From assembly GCA_947331495.1 (NCBI GenBank), contig CAMZOI010000002.1:186001-250000 (forward strand): a stretch of DNA of 64,000 nt, read 5' to 3'. The stretch's first letter is position 1; each line of letters begins with the position of its first letter. The position numbers were made by a program, and so were the translations under genes. Shown here in pieces: positions 40,430 through 49,450 of this stretch. Under the pieces are notes generated by a model. The model saw only the letters and a list, made by a program, of their open reading frames with translations. It searched no databases and was not told the DNA's origin. This stretch comes from Erythrobacteraceae bacterium Alg239-R51 (GTDB taxonomy: Bacteria; Pseudomonadota; Alphaproteobacteria; Sphingomonadales; Sphingomonadaceae).

Positions 40430-41938
40430 CTGCCTTTTCATCGGTCATCATTTCTGGATCGCAAGTACCTGCTGGTACTGACGAGCGCGAGCCTTCTGGC
40501 TGCTTGCGCCTCGCCGTCGCTCGATCGCCCGGAACTGGCACAGAACCTTCCGGTAAACTTTGCTGCCGGTGGTGTTCCCGCCCAGCCGGACGATCAATGG
40601 TGGACCCGCTTTGGGGACGAACGGCTCACCAGCTTGATCGATGAAGCGGTGACGGAAAGTCCGCAGGTCGGACAGGCGCTCGCTAGGGTTGAACAAGCGA
40701 GAGCGCAGGCGCGTATCCAACGCGCGGACCAACTCCCGCAGATTTCCGCGTCGGGGAGCGCTTCGCGTTCGCGTCAGACGCTTGGTGGTCTTGGTCCGGT
40801 CGGAGCCATTCCGGGAGTCCCGGAAGGTGAAGAAGGACCGTCGGGCTTCGTGGTCGAAAATTACGCTCTCTCACTCGATGTGAGCTGGCAAACCGACCTG
40901 TTCGGGGCGCTTCGGGCCCGGAGCGCCGCGGCGCGGGCCGACTTTCTTGCCAGCGAAGCCAATCTTCGGGCTGCGCGCCAAGCTATCGCGGCGGAAACCG
41001 CGCGCGCCTACTTCAGCCTGGTCGAGGCGCGAGCGCAGGTCGCCCTGTCGCAGGAGGTCGTGGAGACCTTCGGTGAAATCGCCCGACAGGTCGGCAATCG
41101 CGCAGACATCGGTATCGCCCCGCCGAACGACAAGCTGCTTGCCATCTCCAACCTGCAATCGGCGATCGCCGGTTTGCAGCAGCGCGAGGAAACGGTCGAG
41201 CGTCTCACCCGTCAGCTCGAAACCCTGCTGCGCGATTATCCCGCCGGGTCCCTGCCCACGGCGACAGTTCTTCCGGCGATCCCTGCACAGCCGCCCGTTG
41301 GATTGCCGGTCGATCTGCTCACGCGCAGGCCGGACGTGGCGGCTGCCGAATACAACTTGCGCGCGGCTGGCTTTCGCACTGCCGCCGCACAAAGGTCGCT
41401 CTTGCCCTCGCTCAACCTGACCGGGTCGGCCGGCACCGCGAGCGACGAACTGGGCAATCTGCTGGATGGTGATTTCTTCGTCTGGTCGATTGCCGGCGCC
41501 TTGCTCCAGCCGATCTTCCAGGGTGGGCGGCTTCGCGCGCAGGTCCGGCTCGCCGAAGGGCAGCGGGACGAAGCTGTCGAACTGTACGTCGATACCCTCC
41601 TGACTGCACTGTCCGAGGTGGAAACCGCGCTGGCGGTAGACGATGAACTGGCCGCCCGCGAAGCAGCACTGGTCAGCGCCGCCGAAGCATCCCAGCAGTC
41701 GGTCGATATATCCTTCAATCGCTATCGCGCAGGCATAGACCCGTTTCTGACCGTGCTGCAGAGCCAGCAAAGCGCGCTTGATGCCCGCAGCGCGGTCATT
41801 GCAACCCGGCGGGCCCGGCTCGAAAACCGGATCGCCCTCCATCTCGCTCTTGGGGGCGGCTTCGGTTCGCCCTCCACCACTCCAGTCTTCATTGGCGACG
41901 GCCTTGCTGCGCCCAGCCCTCAGGATACCTACCGATGA
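40430..41938 (+). CDS. NodT-type outer-membrane factor of an RND pump
   Basis: Outer-membrane lipoprotein of the RND pump encoded downstream, about 502 residues. It has a signal with lipobox LLAAC, then PDDQWWTRFGDERLTSLIDEA, two OEP repeats, the LTRRPDVAAAEYNLRAAG signature and HLALGGGF near the end. No ATG, GTG or TTG lies in frame before the lipobox; the first standard start would be ATG 40634, deep inside the mature protein. CTG 40430 has a perfect AAAGGAG six bases upstream and gives a normal signal peptide, so I take it as the start. Its stop overlaps the adaptor ATG (ATGA), the first of a long series of overlaps. Confidence 0.87.
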   Translation: MPFHRSSFLDRKYLLVLTSASLLAACASPSLDRPELAQNLPVNFAAGGVPAQPDDQWWTRFGDERLTSLIDEAVTESPQVGQALARVEQARAQARIQRADQLPQISASGSASRSRQTLGGLGPVGAIPGVPEGEEGPSGFVVENYALSLDVSWQTDLFGALRARSAAARADFLASEANLRAARQAIAAETARAYFSLVEARAQVALSQEVVETFGEIARQVGNRADIGIAPPNDKLLAISNLQSAIAGLQQREETVERLTRQLETLLRDYPAGSLPTATVLPAIPAQPPVGLPVDLLTRRPDVAAAEYNLRAAGFRTAAAQRSLLPSLNLTGSAGTASDELGNLLDGDFFVWSIAGALLQPIFQGGRLRAQVRLAEGQRDEAVELYVDTLLTALSEVETALAVDDELAAREAALVSAAEASQQSVDISFNRYRAGIDPFLTVLQSQQSALDARSAVIATRRARLENRIALHLALGGGFGSPSTTPVFIGDGLAAPSPQDTYR

Positions 41939-43269
41939 AACCCCTATACGCCATTCCAGCCAGCCTGTTGCTGGTGCTGTCGGCCTGCGGAGGCGGCAGT
42001 GACGAACCGGATGCCGATGAAGCCGCAACCGCCGAAGAGGCGCAAGCTGTCAGTGTGCGCGTCGCCCGCGTCGAGGAAGGCTCAATCCAGTCCTGGGTCT
42101 ATGCGCAGGGCACGGCTCGAGCCGCGCAGCGTGAGTTTCTGTCGTTCGAAAGCGCTGGCCGCGTCGCCTATGTCAATCCGCGCCTCGAGGAAGGCGACAG
42201 GGTTCGCCGCGGTCAGGTGATTGCCTATCAGCAACAAGCTCGCGCCGAGGCCGGAGTGGCGAGTGCGCGTGCGAACCTGGCCAATGCACGCACCGAAGTC
42301 CAGGTGGCACAGGCCAACCAGCGGCAGGCGGCAGCGAGCCTGGAACTGGCGCGCGAGACTTTCGAGCGATATCGCCAGCTGCTGGCGCTCAATTCGGCGT
42401 CCGAGCAGGAATATGATCAGGCCGAAGCGCAGCTCGCCGAAGCGCGTGCCGCCAAGGAAAAGGCCGATGCGCAGCTCGCCGCTGTTCGCGCCAATGTCAA
42501 CGCCGCGCAGGCCGGGATCGACGAGGCGCAGGTCAGCGTTAGCGAGAGCCGCATTGTCTCGCCGATCAACGGCGTAATTGCTCGCCTGAATATCGAGCAG
42601 GGTCAGTATTTCTCGCCGCAGGCCATACAGACGACCAGTGAATCGGGCGCATTGGCCACTGTTCCGGTGGTCATCATCAATCCTTCGAGTTTCGAGGTTA
42701 CCGTCCAGCTCCCGGCCTTCGAACGCGATGCGGTCGAGATCGGCTCCGAGGTCCTGATCGATGCCGGCAACGGCACGGCGGGGACCGCAAGGCAGGCCGA
42801 AGCGCGGCCGGGTATCGGTGCAGGACGGGCGCCGGGTCTTAACGTAAGCGATTTCGCCGTGCGCGGGCGCGTGGTGGCGATTTCGCCTTCGCTCGATCCA
42901 GAGCGCCGCTCGTTCCAGGTGACGGTCCGCACGAACAGCGGCGCTGTTCGTTTGCAGGACGGCGAGTTTGTCACGATCTGGATTGCAGGCCGACAGGCTG
43001 AGAATGTCGCTATCGTGCCGTATGATGCCATTCGGTTCGAGGATAATCAGGCGTTCGTTTTCGTCTACGATCCCCAAACCAGAAACGCTCGCAGAACCTC
43101 GGTGCAATTGGGACTGCAGGGTATTGAGGGCGTGGCGATCGCCTCAGGTCTTGAAGCTGGCACTCCGATCGTGACGAGCGGCGTCGAACGCCTGTCCGAT
43201 GGCGACCGAGTTCGCCGAATCGGCGAAACGCCCAGGCAGTCCGGTAGCCGTACAGGTGCTGCCCAGTGA
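41935..43269 (+). CDS. RND periplasmic adaptor lipoprotein
   Basis: Membrane-fusion protein of 444 residues. Lipobox LSAC after about 17 residues, then an acidic linker, lipoyl half VYAQGTARAAQREFLSFESAG, a long Ala/Gln-rich helical hairpin (about 95-200), second half SRIVSPINGVIARLNIEQGQ, beta-barrel and membrane-proximal domains (TIWIAGRQAENVAIVPYDAI). It links the RND permease to the NodT-type factor and overlaps both neighbours by four bases. The drug or metabolite exported is unknown. Confidence 0.9.
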   Translation: MKPLYAIPASLLLVLSACGGGSDEPDADEAATAEEAQAVSVRVARVEEGSIQSWVYAQGTARAAQREFLSFESAGRVAYVNPRLEEGDRVRRGQVIAYQQQARAEAGVASARANLANARTEVQVAQANQRQAAASLELARETFERYRQLLALNSASEQEYDQAEAQLAEARAAKEKADAQLAAVRANVNAAQAGIDEAQVSVSESRIVSPINGVIARLNIEQGQYFSPQAIQTTSESGALATVPVVIINPSSFEVTVQLPAFERDAVEIGSEVLIDAGNGTAGTARQAEARPGIGAGRAPGLNVSDFAVRGRVVAISPSLDPERRSFQVTVRTNSGAVRLQDGEFVTIWIAGRQAENVAIVPYDAIRFEDNQAFVFVYDPQTRNARRTSVQLGLQGIEGVAIASGLEAGTPIVTSGVERLSDGDRVRRIGETPRQSGSRTGAAQ

Positions 43270-46200
43270 ACGATCAGCAATCCGGCGACGGTCTCCAGCA
43301 AGACGAAGGTCAGGTCGAGGGAGCGGCCACCGGCGAGGAGGGCCGAGAAAGCGAAGCGGTGGCCAATGCCAGCGGCTTCAAGAAGTTCTTCTTCCTCAAA
43401 ACGACGTTCGGCATCCTGCTGACCACGCTGTTCGTGGTTGGCGGGATCATGGCCTATTTCAGCCTGGTCAAGGAATCGCTGCCCGATCTCGACATTCCGC
43501 AGGCAACTATCACCACCACCTGGCCTGGGGCCGACCCGACCACGATGGAAGAACAGGTCACGCAGGAGATCGAGGACGAGCTGACCACACTCGCCGACGT
43601 CAAAGCGATCAACAGCGCATCCTTCGACAGCTTCTCGCTGATTTCCGTCGAGTTCGAGGCCAGCGCGGATTCGGGCGAAGCCATCGCCCGCCTGCGCGAA
43701 ACCGTGGCCGATGCCGAGGCAAACCTGCCGTCGGAAGCCGAAAAGCCCGCGATCGAACAGGTCTCCGTGGATGATCGACCCGTACTCACGGTCGCCCTAT
43801 ATGGCGACGCGGGCCCGGCGGCGTTCAGCGCACTGGGCGAGGACTTGCAGGACCGGCTCGAGCGGATCGGCGGAGTCAACGAGGTCGATGTGGCCGGCGT
43901 GCGCGAGGAGATCGTCCAGGTTCTGCTCGAACCTCAGCGCCTGCTGGCGCTCGGTCTGTCGCCGGTACAGGTGCGCGATGCCATCACCCGCGCCAATCTC
44001 GAACAACCATTTGGTGAGATCGAAAGCGAGGAAATCGGAGCGGTTGTTCGACTTGAGGGGCAGTTCCAGACCGTTGATGACCTGCGGGCTCTTCCCGTAG
44101 CACGTTTCGGCCAAGGGGCTTCAGGTCGCCCCGTATTGCTGGGCGAGATCGCGACCGTGCGCCGTCAGCTGGAAACCGAGGATTCGCGAACGTTTTACAG
44201 CGAGGGTGGCGAACGCTTCCGGCCCTCCGTCAGTCTGTCTGTCAAGAAGGTGCCCGGTGCCGATACGATCCAGCTGATCGAGGACGTGCTGGCGGACATC
44301 GAGGCCTATTCGCAAACCACCGCCTGGCCGCAAGGTGTCGAGCATACCGTGGTCCAGAATGAAGCCGAGACGATCTGGGATTCGCTGATCAGCGTCTTCA
44401 ACAACGGCTGGCAGGCGATGCTAGCGGTATTCATTATTCTGTTCCTCGTGCTGACCTGGCGCGAGGGGCTGATCGCGGGCCTGTCGATCCCGGTGACCTT
44501 TTGCGGGGTGCTGGTCGTCATCCTATTGATGGGCTATTCGCTCAACGAACTTGTCATCATCGGCATGGTGCTCGCGCTCGGCCTGCTGGTCGATGTGTTC
44601 ATCCTGATGATGGAAGGCCTCCACGAGGACATCTACACCAACAACAAGAGCTTCGGGGAAGCAGCGCTCAGTACTATCGACCGCTATGCCATGCCGGCCT
44701 TCGCCGGTCAGTTGACCACCATCCTCGCGCTCGCCCCCCTTATGGCGATCGGGGGCGTGTCCGGCAAATTCATCCGCGTCCTGCCAATCACGGCAATCGC
44801 CTGCCTCATACTCGCTTACATTGTGGCGCTGTTCGCGGCGGTTCCCCTGTCGCGCTATCTGCTCCAGCGCGTTGCCGACGGGGATACCAAGGAAGAAACG
44901 AGCAAAGCCGACGCCATGGCCGCTGACGCTTCGGGCTGGCTGGAACGCTTCACGCAGGCGAACATCATTTCCAGCCGCAAACGCGCCTGGACCTGGGTCG
45001 GCGGCGCGGTGGGGGTATTCCTGCTGTCGTGCGTGGCCATCGCACAGACGTCGCTTGTGCTCTATCCCAAGACAGATGGCGAAAACCTTGGCATCAATAT
45101 CGAGCTTCCCGCCTCTACCCAGCTCGAGACGTCACAGAGGATTACAGACGAAGTTGGCGAGCTACTTCTTGAAAAGCCTTACTTCGCCGACGTTCTGAAG
45201 CTGGTGGGTAGCAAGAGCCCGTTCGCTGGCGGCTCGGTCGCCGCCTCGCTACAACCCTCGACGGCCGAAAACTTCATCGGTTTTTCGGCGACCTTCGTGG
45301 AGCGCGAGGAGCGAAGTGCCGCGGGTTATGAACTGGCCGACGATCTGCGCGAGGAATTGCAGGCCTATCTCGATGCCAATGTCGCGGGCGCAGACTTGCT
45401 CGTGGTGCCGGAAACCGGCCAGCCGACCACGGGCGATCCGATCGAAATCATCCTGACCGGTCCCGAAATGACCGAGCTGCAGGAACTGTCCGAAGAGGTG
45501 CAGGCGATCCTGGAAGAAGAGCCGGGCGTAGTCGACGTGCGGGACAATCTGGGCAGCGTGACCGGCGAAATTGCCCTTCGACCCAATCGCGAGGCGCTCG
45601 ATTTCTTCGGTCTGACGCAGGCCGATCTCGCGGCACAGATCCGGTTCGCGTTGTCGAACGATCAGGTCGGCGAATTCGTCACGCCCGGGCCGGAGGACGA
45701 TCTGGAAATCCGCGTCGGTACCGACTGGCCCAGTCGCGGCGGATTCGAAGCCGGTGGGCCGTCGCGGTACGAAGAACTGGCAATGGTGCGCGCCTTCACG
45801 CCGAGCGGGGAAAGCGTCGCCCTGCTGTCCCTGCTCGAGCCCGTCCAGTCCGAAGCGGCCGTCGCGATCAGTCACAAGGACGGAGAGCGGGCGCTGACGG
45901 TGCTTGCCAAGGATCAGGGGCGACCCGTGACGGAGATTGTCGAAGCGGTGAGACCGCAGCTGGAAGCCGCCATGCAGGAATGGCCTCCGGGCTATTCTTT
46001 CGCGGTTGGCGGCGAAGCGGAAGAGACTGCGGAAACCTTCGGCTCCGCCGGCATCGCGCTGGCGGTTGCGATAATCATGGTGTTCGGCGTGCTGGTGATC
46101 GTCTTCGACAGTTTCCCGCAGGCCTTCATTCTTCTCACCACCATGCCGATGGCTCTGATCGGGACGTTCCTCGGCTTCTTCGCGTTCGGTCTAAGCCTGT

Positions 46201-46541
46201 CGTTCTTCGCGGTCGTCGGCGTGATCGCACTGATCGGGATCGTGGTGAACAACGGCATCGTCATGGTGGATACGATGAATTCGCGGTTGCTCGAAGGGTT
46301 CACCATCGCCGATGCCGCCGCGAGAGGGGCAGCGGACCGGCTGCGGCCGATCCTGACCACTTCGGTCACCACCATCGTCGGGCTCGTTCCGCTGGCGATC
46401 GGCAGCCCGATGTATCGCCCGCTGTGCTTCGCGATCATGTTCGGGCTTGTCTCCTCGACCATCCTTTCGCTGTTCATCATCCCGGCGCTCTACACCCTGC
46501 TGACGCGAAAGAGCCGCGCGCAGGCGGAGGCGTTGGACTGA
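43266..46541 (+). CDS. RND efflux permease (AcrB/MmpL-type)
   Basis: Proton-driven inner-membrane pump of 1091 residues with 12 helices and two large periplasmic loops. N-terminal cytoplasmic extension of about 40 residues, then helix 1 with FFFLKTTFGILLTTLFVVGG, porter subdomains (PDLDIPQATITTTWPGADP), and C-terminal SFFAVVGVIALIGIVVNN and GAADRLRPILTTSVTTIVGL. In helix 4 the motif reads LLVDVFILMMEG: the first Asp of the proton-relay pair is kept but the second position is Val, as in CusA-like pumps; helix 10 has NN in place of the AcrB Lys. GTG 43266 overlaps the adaptor stop, and its own stop shares one base with the patatin start. Confidence 0.9.
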   Translation: MNDQQSGDGLQQDEGQVEGAATGEEGRESEAVANASGFKKFFFLKTTFGILLTTLFVVGGIMAYFSLVKESLPDLDIPQATITTTWPGADPTTMEEQVTQEIEDELTTLADVKAINSASFDSFSLISVEFEASADSGEAIARLRETVADAEANLPSEAEKPAIEQVSVDDRPVLTVALYGDAGPAAFSALGEDLQDRLERIGGVNEVDVAGVREEIVQVLLEPQRLLALGLSPVQVRDAITRANLEQPFGEIESEEIGAVVRLEGQFQTVDDLRALPVARFGQGASGRPVLLGEIATVRRQLETEDSRTFYSEGGERFRPSVSLSVKKVPGADTIQLIEDVLADIEAYSQTTAWPQGVEHTVVQNEAETIWDSLISVFNNGWQAMLAVFIILFLVLTWREGLIAGLSIPVTFCGVLVVILLMGYSLNELVIIGMVLALGLLVDVFILMMEGLHEDIYTNNKSFGEAALSTIDRYAMPAFAGQLTTILALAPLMAIGGVSGKFIRVLPITAIACLILAYIVALFAAVPLSRYLLQRVADGDTKEETSKADAMAADASGWLERFTQANIISSRKRAWTWVGGAVGVFLLSCVAIAQTSLVLYPKTDGENLGINIELPASTQLETSQRITDEVGELLLEKPYFADVLKLVGSKSPFAGGSVAASLQPSTAENFIGFSATFVEREERSAAGYELADDLREELQAYLDANVAGADLLVVPETGQPTTGDPIEIILTGPEMTELQELSEEVQAILEEEPGVVDVRDNLGSVTGEIALRPNREALDFFGLTQADLAAQIRFALSNDQVGEFVTPGPEDDLEIRVGTDWPSRGGFEAGGPSRYEELAMVRAFTPSGESVALLSLLEPVQSEAAVAISHKDGERALTVLAKDQGRPVTEIVEAVRPQLEAAMQEWPPGYSFAVGGEAEETAETFGSAGIALAVAIIMVFGVLVIVFDSFPQAFILLTTMPMALIGTFLGFFAFGLSLSFFAVVGVIALIGIVVNNGIVMVDTMNSRLLEGFTIADAAARGAADRLRPILTTSVTTIVGLVPLAIGSPMYRPLCFAIMFGLVSSTILSLFIIPALYTLLTRKSRAQAEALD

Positions 46542-47695
46542 TGCATCGCATGCTTGCCCTGCTGTTGCCGCTGTCGCTCGCGCTGGGTGGCTGCGCCACC
46601 TGGCCGGACCGCGTCCCGCACGGTGAAGCACAGGCCGCGAGCGCTGAAGTTCCCGGCTTCGAGGCCATCCGCTACTGGTCCGATGCGCCCCCAGCAACAT
46701 TCGCCGCCATGCGCGAGGAAATGGCGCGAAATGCTCCCGAAAGCCAAGGCGACAGCTTGCTCGCGCTATCGGGTGGGGCGGACGACGGCGCCTACGCCGC
46801 AGGATTTCTGAAGGGTTGGAGCGACAGCCGAAATCGGCCGCAATTCACCATCGTTTCAGGCGTCAGCACCGGCGCGCTGATCGCGCCCTTTGCGTTCCTC
46901 GGTCCGCAATACGATGAGCGCCTGCGCGCTTTCTACACCGAAATCTCGCGCAAGGATATCTACCGGCAGCGCGGCATCGTCGGGCTGCTGACCCAGCCGA
47001 GCTTTGCCGATGCAACGCCGCTTGGCGAATTGATCGCGGCGAATATCGATTATTCGGTACTAGACGCGATCGCGACCGAGCACGGCAAGGGTCGAAGGCT
47101 GCTGGTTCAGACGACCAACCTCGATGCCGCGCGCGGAATGATCTGGGATATGGGCGCTATCGCCCGAAGCAGCGATCCGCAGCGGCTCCAACTCTTTCGC
47201 CGCGTGCTGCTCGCTTCCGCCAGCGTGCCGGGTCTCTTCGCGCCCGTCATGATCAAAGTTTCGGACGGGGCCACAAGTTTCGCCGAAATGCATGTCGACG
47301 GGGCGGTCACCGCAGGTTTTCTAGCGGTTCCCGAAAGCATGGCTATATCCGGCGAGATTCGGCCGGGGACAGGACGGGATCGCATATTCATCATCCTCAA
47401 CGGTCGTTTGCGCCCGCGTTACGAGACCATCGCCCCTTCCACATTTTCGATTGTTGGGCGCGCCCTCGATACCGTCCTGTCGGCCTACGACCGGGCAAGC
47501 CTGGCCAACGCGCAGCACTTCGCTGCCAGCAACAATATCGACCTAGCTATCAGCTATATTGGCCCCGAGTTCGATGTGGAAACCGAAGAGCTTTTTTCCC
47601 AGCCCTATATGAATGCACTCTACGAACACGGTATCGAACGTGGTCGCACCGGGGCTTGGTCTGGCAGTCTCGAGGAAACGGCGGAAAGCCGGTGA
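46541..47695 (+). CDS. Patatin-like phospholipase lipoprotein
   Basis: A 384-residue exported lipoprotein (lipobox LGGC, Cys about 17) with a patatin domain (about 60-300). The oxyanion stretch SGGADDGAYAAGFL is followed by the nucleophile elbow SGVSTGALIAP (Ser in GVSTG) and the catalytic Asp in HVDGAVTAGF. Such enzymes hydrolyse acyl esters of phospholipids. The C-terminal 80 residues carry RPRYETIAPSTFSIVGRAL and end in a Ser/Glu-rich tail. ATG 46541 shares a base with the RND stop (TGATG) and its stop overlaps the next gene by four bases, so it is firmly tied to the pump operon, which is unusual for a lipase. Confidence 0.85.
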   Translation: MHRMLALLLPLSLALGGCATWPDRVPHGEAQAASAEVPGFEAIRYWSDAPPATFAAMREEMARNAPESQGDSLLALSGGADDGAYAAGFLKGWSDSRNRPQFTIVSGVSTGALIAPFAFLGPQYDERLRAFYTEISRKDIYRQRGIVGLLTQPSFADATPLGELIAANIDYSVLDAIATEHGKGRRLLVQTTNLDAARGMIWDMGAIARSSDPQRLQLFRRVLLASASVPGLFAPVMIKVSDGATSFAEMHVDGAVTAGFLAVPESMAISGEIRPGTGRDRIFIILNGRLRPRYETIAPSTFSIVGRALDTVLSAYDRASLANAQHFAASNNIDLAISYIGPEFDVETEELFSQPYMNALYEHGIERGRTGAWSGSLEETAESR

Positions 47696-48201
47696 CGATT
47701 GCCGGGCAACTTCTTCTAGGTGGCATCGTGACTGCTCTCGCGATAATCGCGCAAGCGGGCTTTATCGCCTTCGCTTTCGCCATCGCGCACCGGATTGTTC
47801 CACTACGTTTTCGGCAGACGCGAACCGGCGGAACCGCGATGCTGGCAGCGGCAACTCTCTGGATGCTCGGCGCATTGACTGTCGCTGCTTGGCTCTGGGC
47901 AGGCCTGTTCATGTATCTCGGCGCGTTCGATGCCTTGGAGCCTTCGCTCTATTTCGCAACGGTATCCCTCACGACGCTGGGTTTTGGTGACGTCATCCTC
48001 TCGGACGATGTGCGTTTGCTTTCGGCTATCGTCGCAGCGAATGGCCTTCTCATGTTCGGACTCAGCACGGCGTTCATGATAGAATTCGTCGGCGGGGTAC
48101 GGCGGGAAGAGGACGAGGAACAGGGTCCGGGTTCTGCTTCGTCGTCGAGTTCGCCACGAAGCCGACCTGCCCCCAACTCAAGAAACGGTATTACCCAATG
48201 A
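47692..48201 (+). CDS. Two-transmembrane ion channel (K+ channel type)
   Basis: A 169-residue membrane protein. One hydrophobic helix near the N-terminus, another at about 50-75, then the pore helix and selectivity filter ATVSLTTLGFGDVILSDD (filter TLGFG in place of the canonical TVGYG), a last helix (about 110-135), and a flexible Ser/Glu/Pro-rich C-terminus with no RCK domain. It is likely a potassium-selective channel; the Leu and Phe substitutions could alter selectivity. The start is GTG 47692, which overlaps the preceding stop; the same overlapping arrangement occurs with the next gene. Confidence 0.8.
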   Translation: MTIAGQLLLGGIVTALAIIAQAGFIAFAFAIAHRIVPLRFRQTRTGGTAMLAAATLWMLGALTVAAWLWAGLFMYLGAFDALEPSLYFATVSLTTLGFGDVILSDDVRLLSAIVAANGLLMFGLSTAFMIEFVGGVRREEDEEQGPGSASSSSSPRSRPAPNSRNGITQ

Positions 48202-48989
48202 AAACAGCATATACTTTATTGATTTGCGCAATCGGCCTCGGCTTCACGATGACCGCGCCCGCGGCCGCACAAGACGAAACCGAGAAACCCGGCCGTACAC
48301 GCGTAGCGCTGGGTCCCCAGCTGGTTCCCAGCTATCCTGGTTCCGACACGCTCGCCATTCGGCCATTGATCGATGTCTCACGAGCGGATGCCAGCGAGGA
48401 TTTCAAGTTCGAGGCACCTGACGAAAGCTTCGGTTTCGCGGTTATTCGCGGCAGCAATTTGTCACTGGGCCCGTCGCTCGGATTCGAGGGAAAACGATCT
48501 TCCGACGATGTGGATGGGCTGCCGGAAGTAGGCTTTTCGTTCGAGCTGGGCGGCTTTGCGCAACTGGAAATGGGCGAGAACCTTCGCTTCCGCGCGGAGG
48601 CACGCCAGGGGGTCACCGGCCATGATGGCTTCATCTCCGTGCTGAGCGCGGACTACGTCTTGCGCGAGGGCGACCAGCAGTTGCTGTCTTTTGGCCCCCG
48701 CGTCACGATTACCGACAGTAAGTATCAGGATGCGTACTTCGGTATTCGGCCGGAGGACTCGTCGGTCGGCCTGCCCGCATTCGATGCGGGCGGGGGCGTG
48801 CAATCGGTCGGCGCAACAATCGGGTACATCCAGCAATTCAGTCCGCGATGGGGATTCTATAGCTACGCGAAATACGATCGTCTTGTCGGCGATCCGGCAG
48901 ATTCCCCGGTAGTCGCTGCGTTTGGTTCGCGCGACCAGTTCGCCGGCGGAATTGCCCTGACCTATACTTTTGGGACAGGTATCGAATGA
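48198..48989 (+). CDS. MipA/OmpV-family outer-membrane protein
   Basis: A 263-residue protein with a signal peptide (about 1-24, cut after AAAQ) and the MipA/OmpV beta-barrel pattern: PQLVPSYPGSDTLAIRPLID, alternating amphipathic strands, GGVQSVGATIGYIQQFSPRW and a strand ending ALTYTFGTGIE. MipA is a scaffold for peptidoglycan enzymes in E. coli, while other members are porin-like, so the role here is open. Four-base overlaps with both neighbours. Confidence 0.82.
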   Translation: MKTAYTLLICAIGLGFTMTAPAAAQDETEKPGRTRVALGPQLVPSYPGSDTLAIRPLIDVSRADASEDFKFEAPDESFGFAVIRGSNLSLGPSLGFEGKRSSDDVDGLPEVGFSFELGGFAQLEMGENLRFRAEARQGVTGHDGFISVLSADYVLREGDQQLLSFGPRVTITDSKYQDAYFGIRPEDSSVGLPAFDAGGGVQSVGATIGYIQQFSPRWGFYSYAKYDRLVGDPADSPVVAAFGSRDQFAGGIALTYTFGTGIE

Positions 48990-49450
48990 GCGACAAACCG
49001 GTAACTCTTACCCCTGCTGAGATCGATTTTATCGAACGGATGGGGATCAACGCGGAGGCCGATGGTCAGGCGCGCATCACCGGTCGAATATGGGGATTGC
49101 TGATGGTGATGGGGCGGATGCTCACCTCGGCCGAAATCGCCGAGACGCTTCAGGTCAGCCGGGGCAGTGTCAGCACCAATCTTCGGCTGCTGGAAGGGCT
49201 CGATATCATCGAACGTCGGTCGAAACCGGGCGAGCGCGAAATCTACTTCGCCATGTGCCCGAACCCCTACACATCTCTCACGAGACAGTTCGCCAAGCGC
49301 TCTGCAAACCACAGGCGCATGGTAGAGGAGGCCGCAGCCAGGATCGAGCGGCAGGAAAGCCAGCAAAACCTCGCCAATCTGGCGCGTTATTACGAGCTTA
49401 TGGAACAATCCCATCTCGACCTGCTCCGGAAACTGGACGACGCCGAATGA
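48986..49450 (+). CDS. GbsR/MarR-family transcriptional regulator
   Basis: A 154-residue winged-helix regulator. Residues 25-90 contain ITGRIWGLLMVMGRMLTSAE and the helix-turn-helix AETLQVSRGSVSTNLRLLEG, then a wing KPGEREIYFAM and a helical C-terminal dimerisation part. GbsR-type proteins control osmoprotectant genes in Bacillus and relatives. Its position inside the operon, between the MipA-type and MscS genes with overlaps on both sides, suggests that it regulates the whole unit. No operator motif was identified at the start of the operon. Confidence 0.82.
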   Translation: MSDKPVTLTPAEIDFIERMGINAEADGQARITGRIWGLLMVMGRMLTSAEIAETLQVSRGSVSTNLRLLEGLDIIERRSKPGEREIYFAMCPNPYTSLTRQFAKRSANHRRMVEEAAARIERQESQQNLANLARYYELMEQSHLDLLRKLDDAE

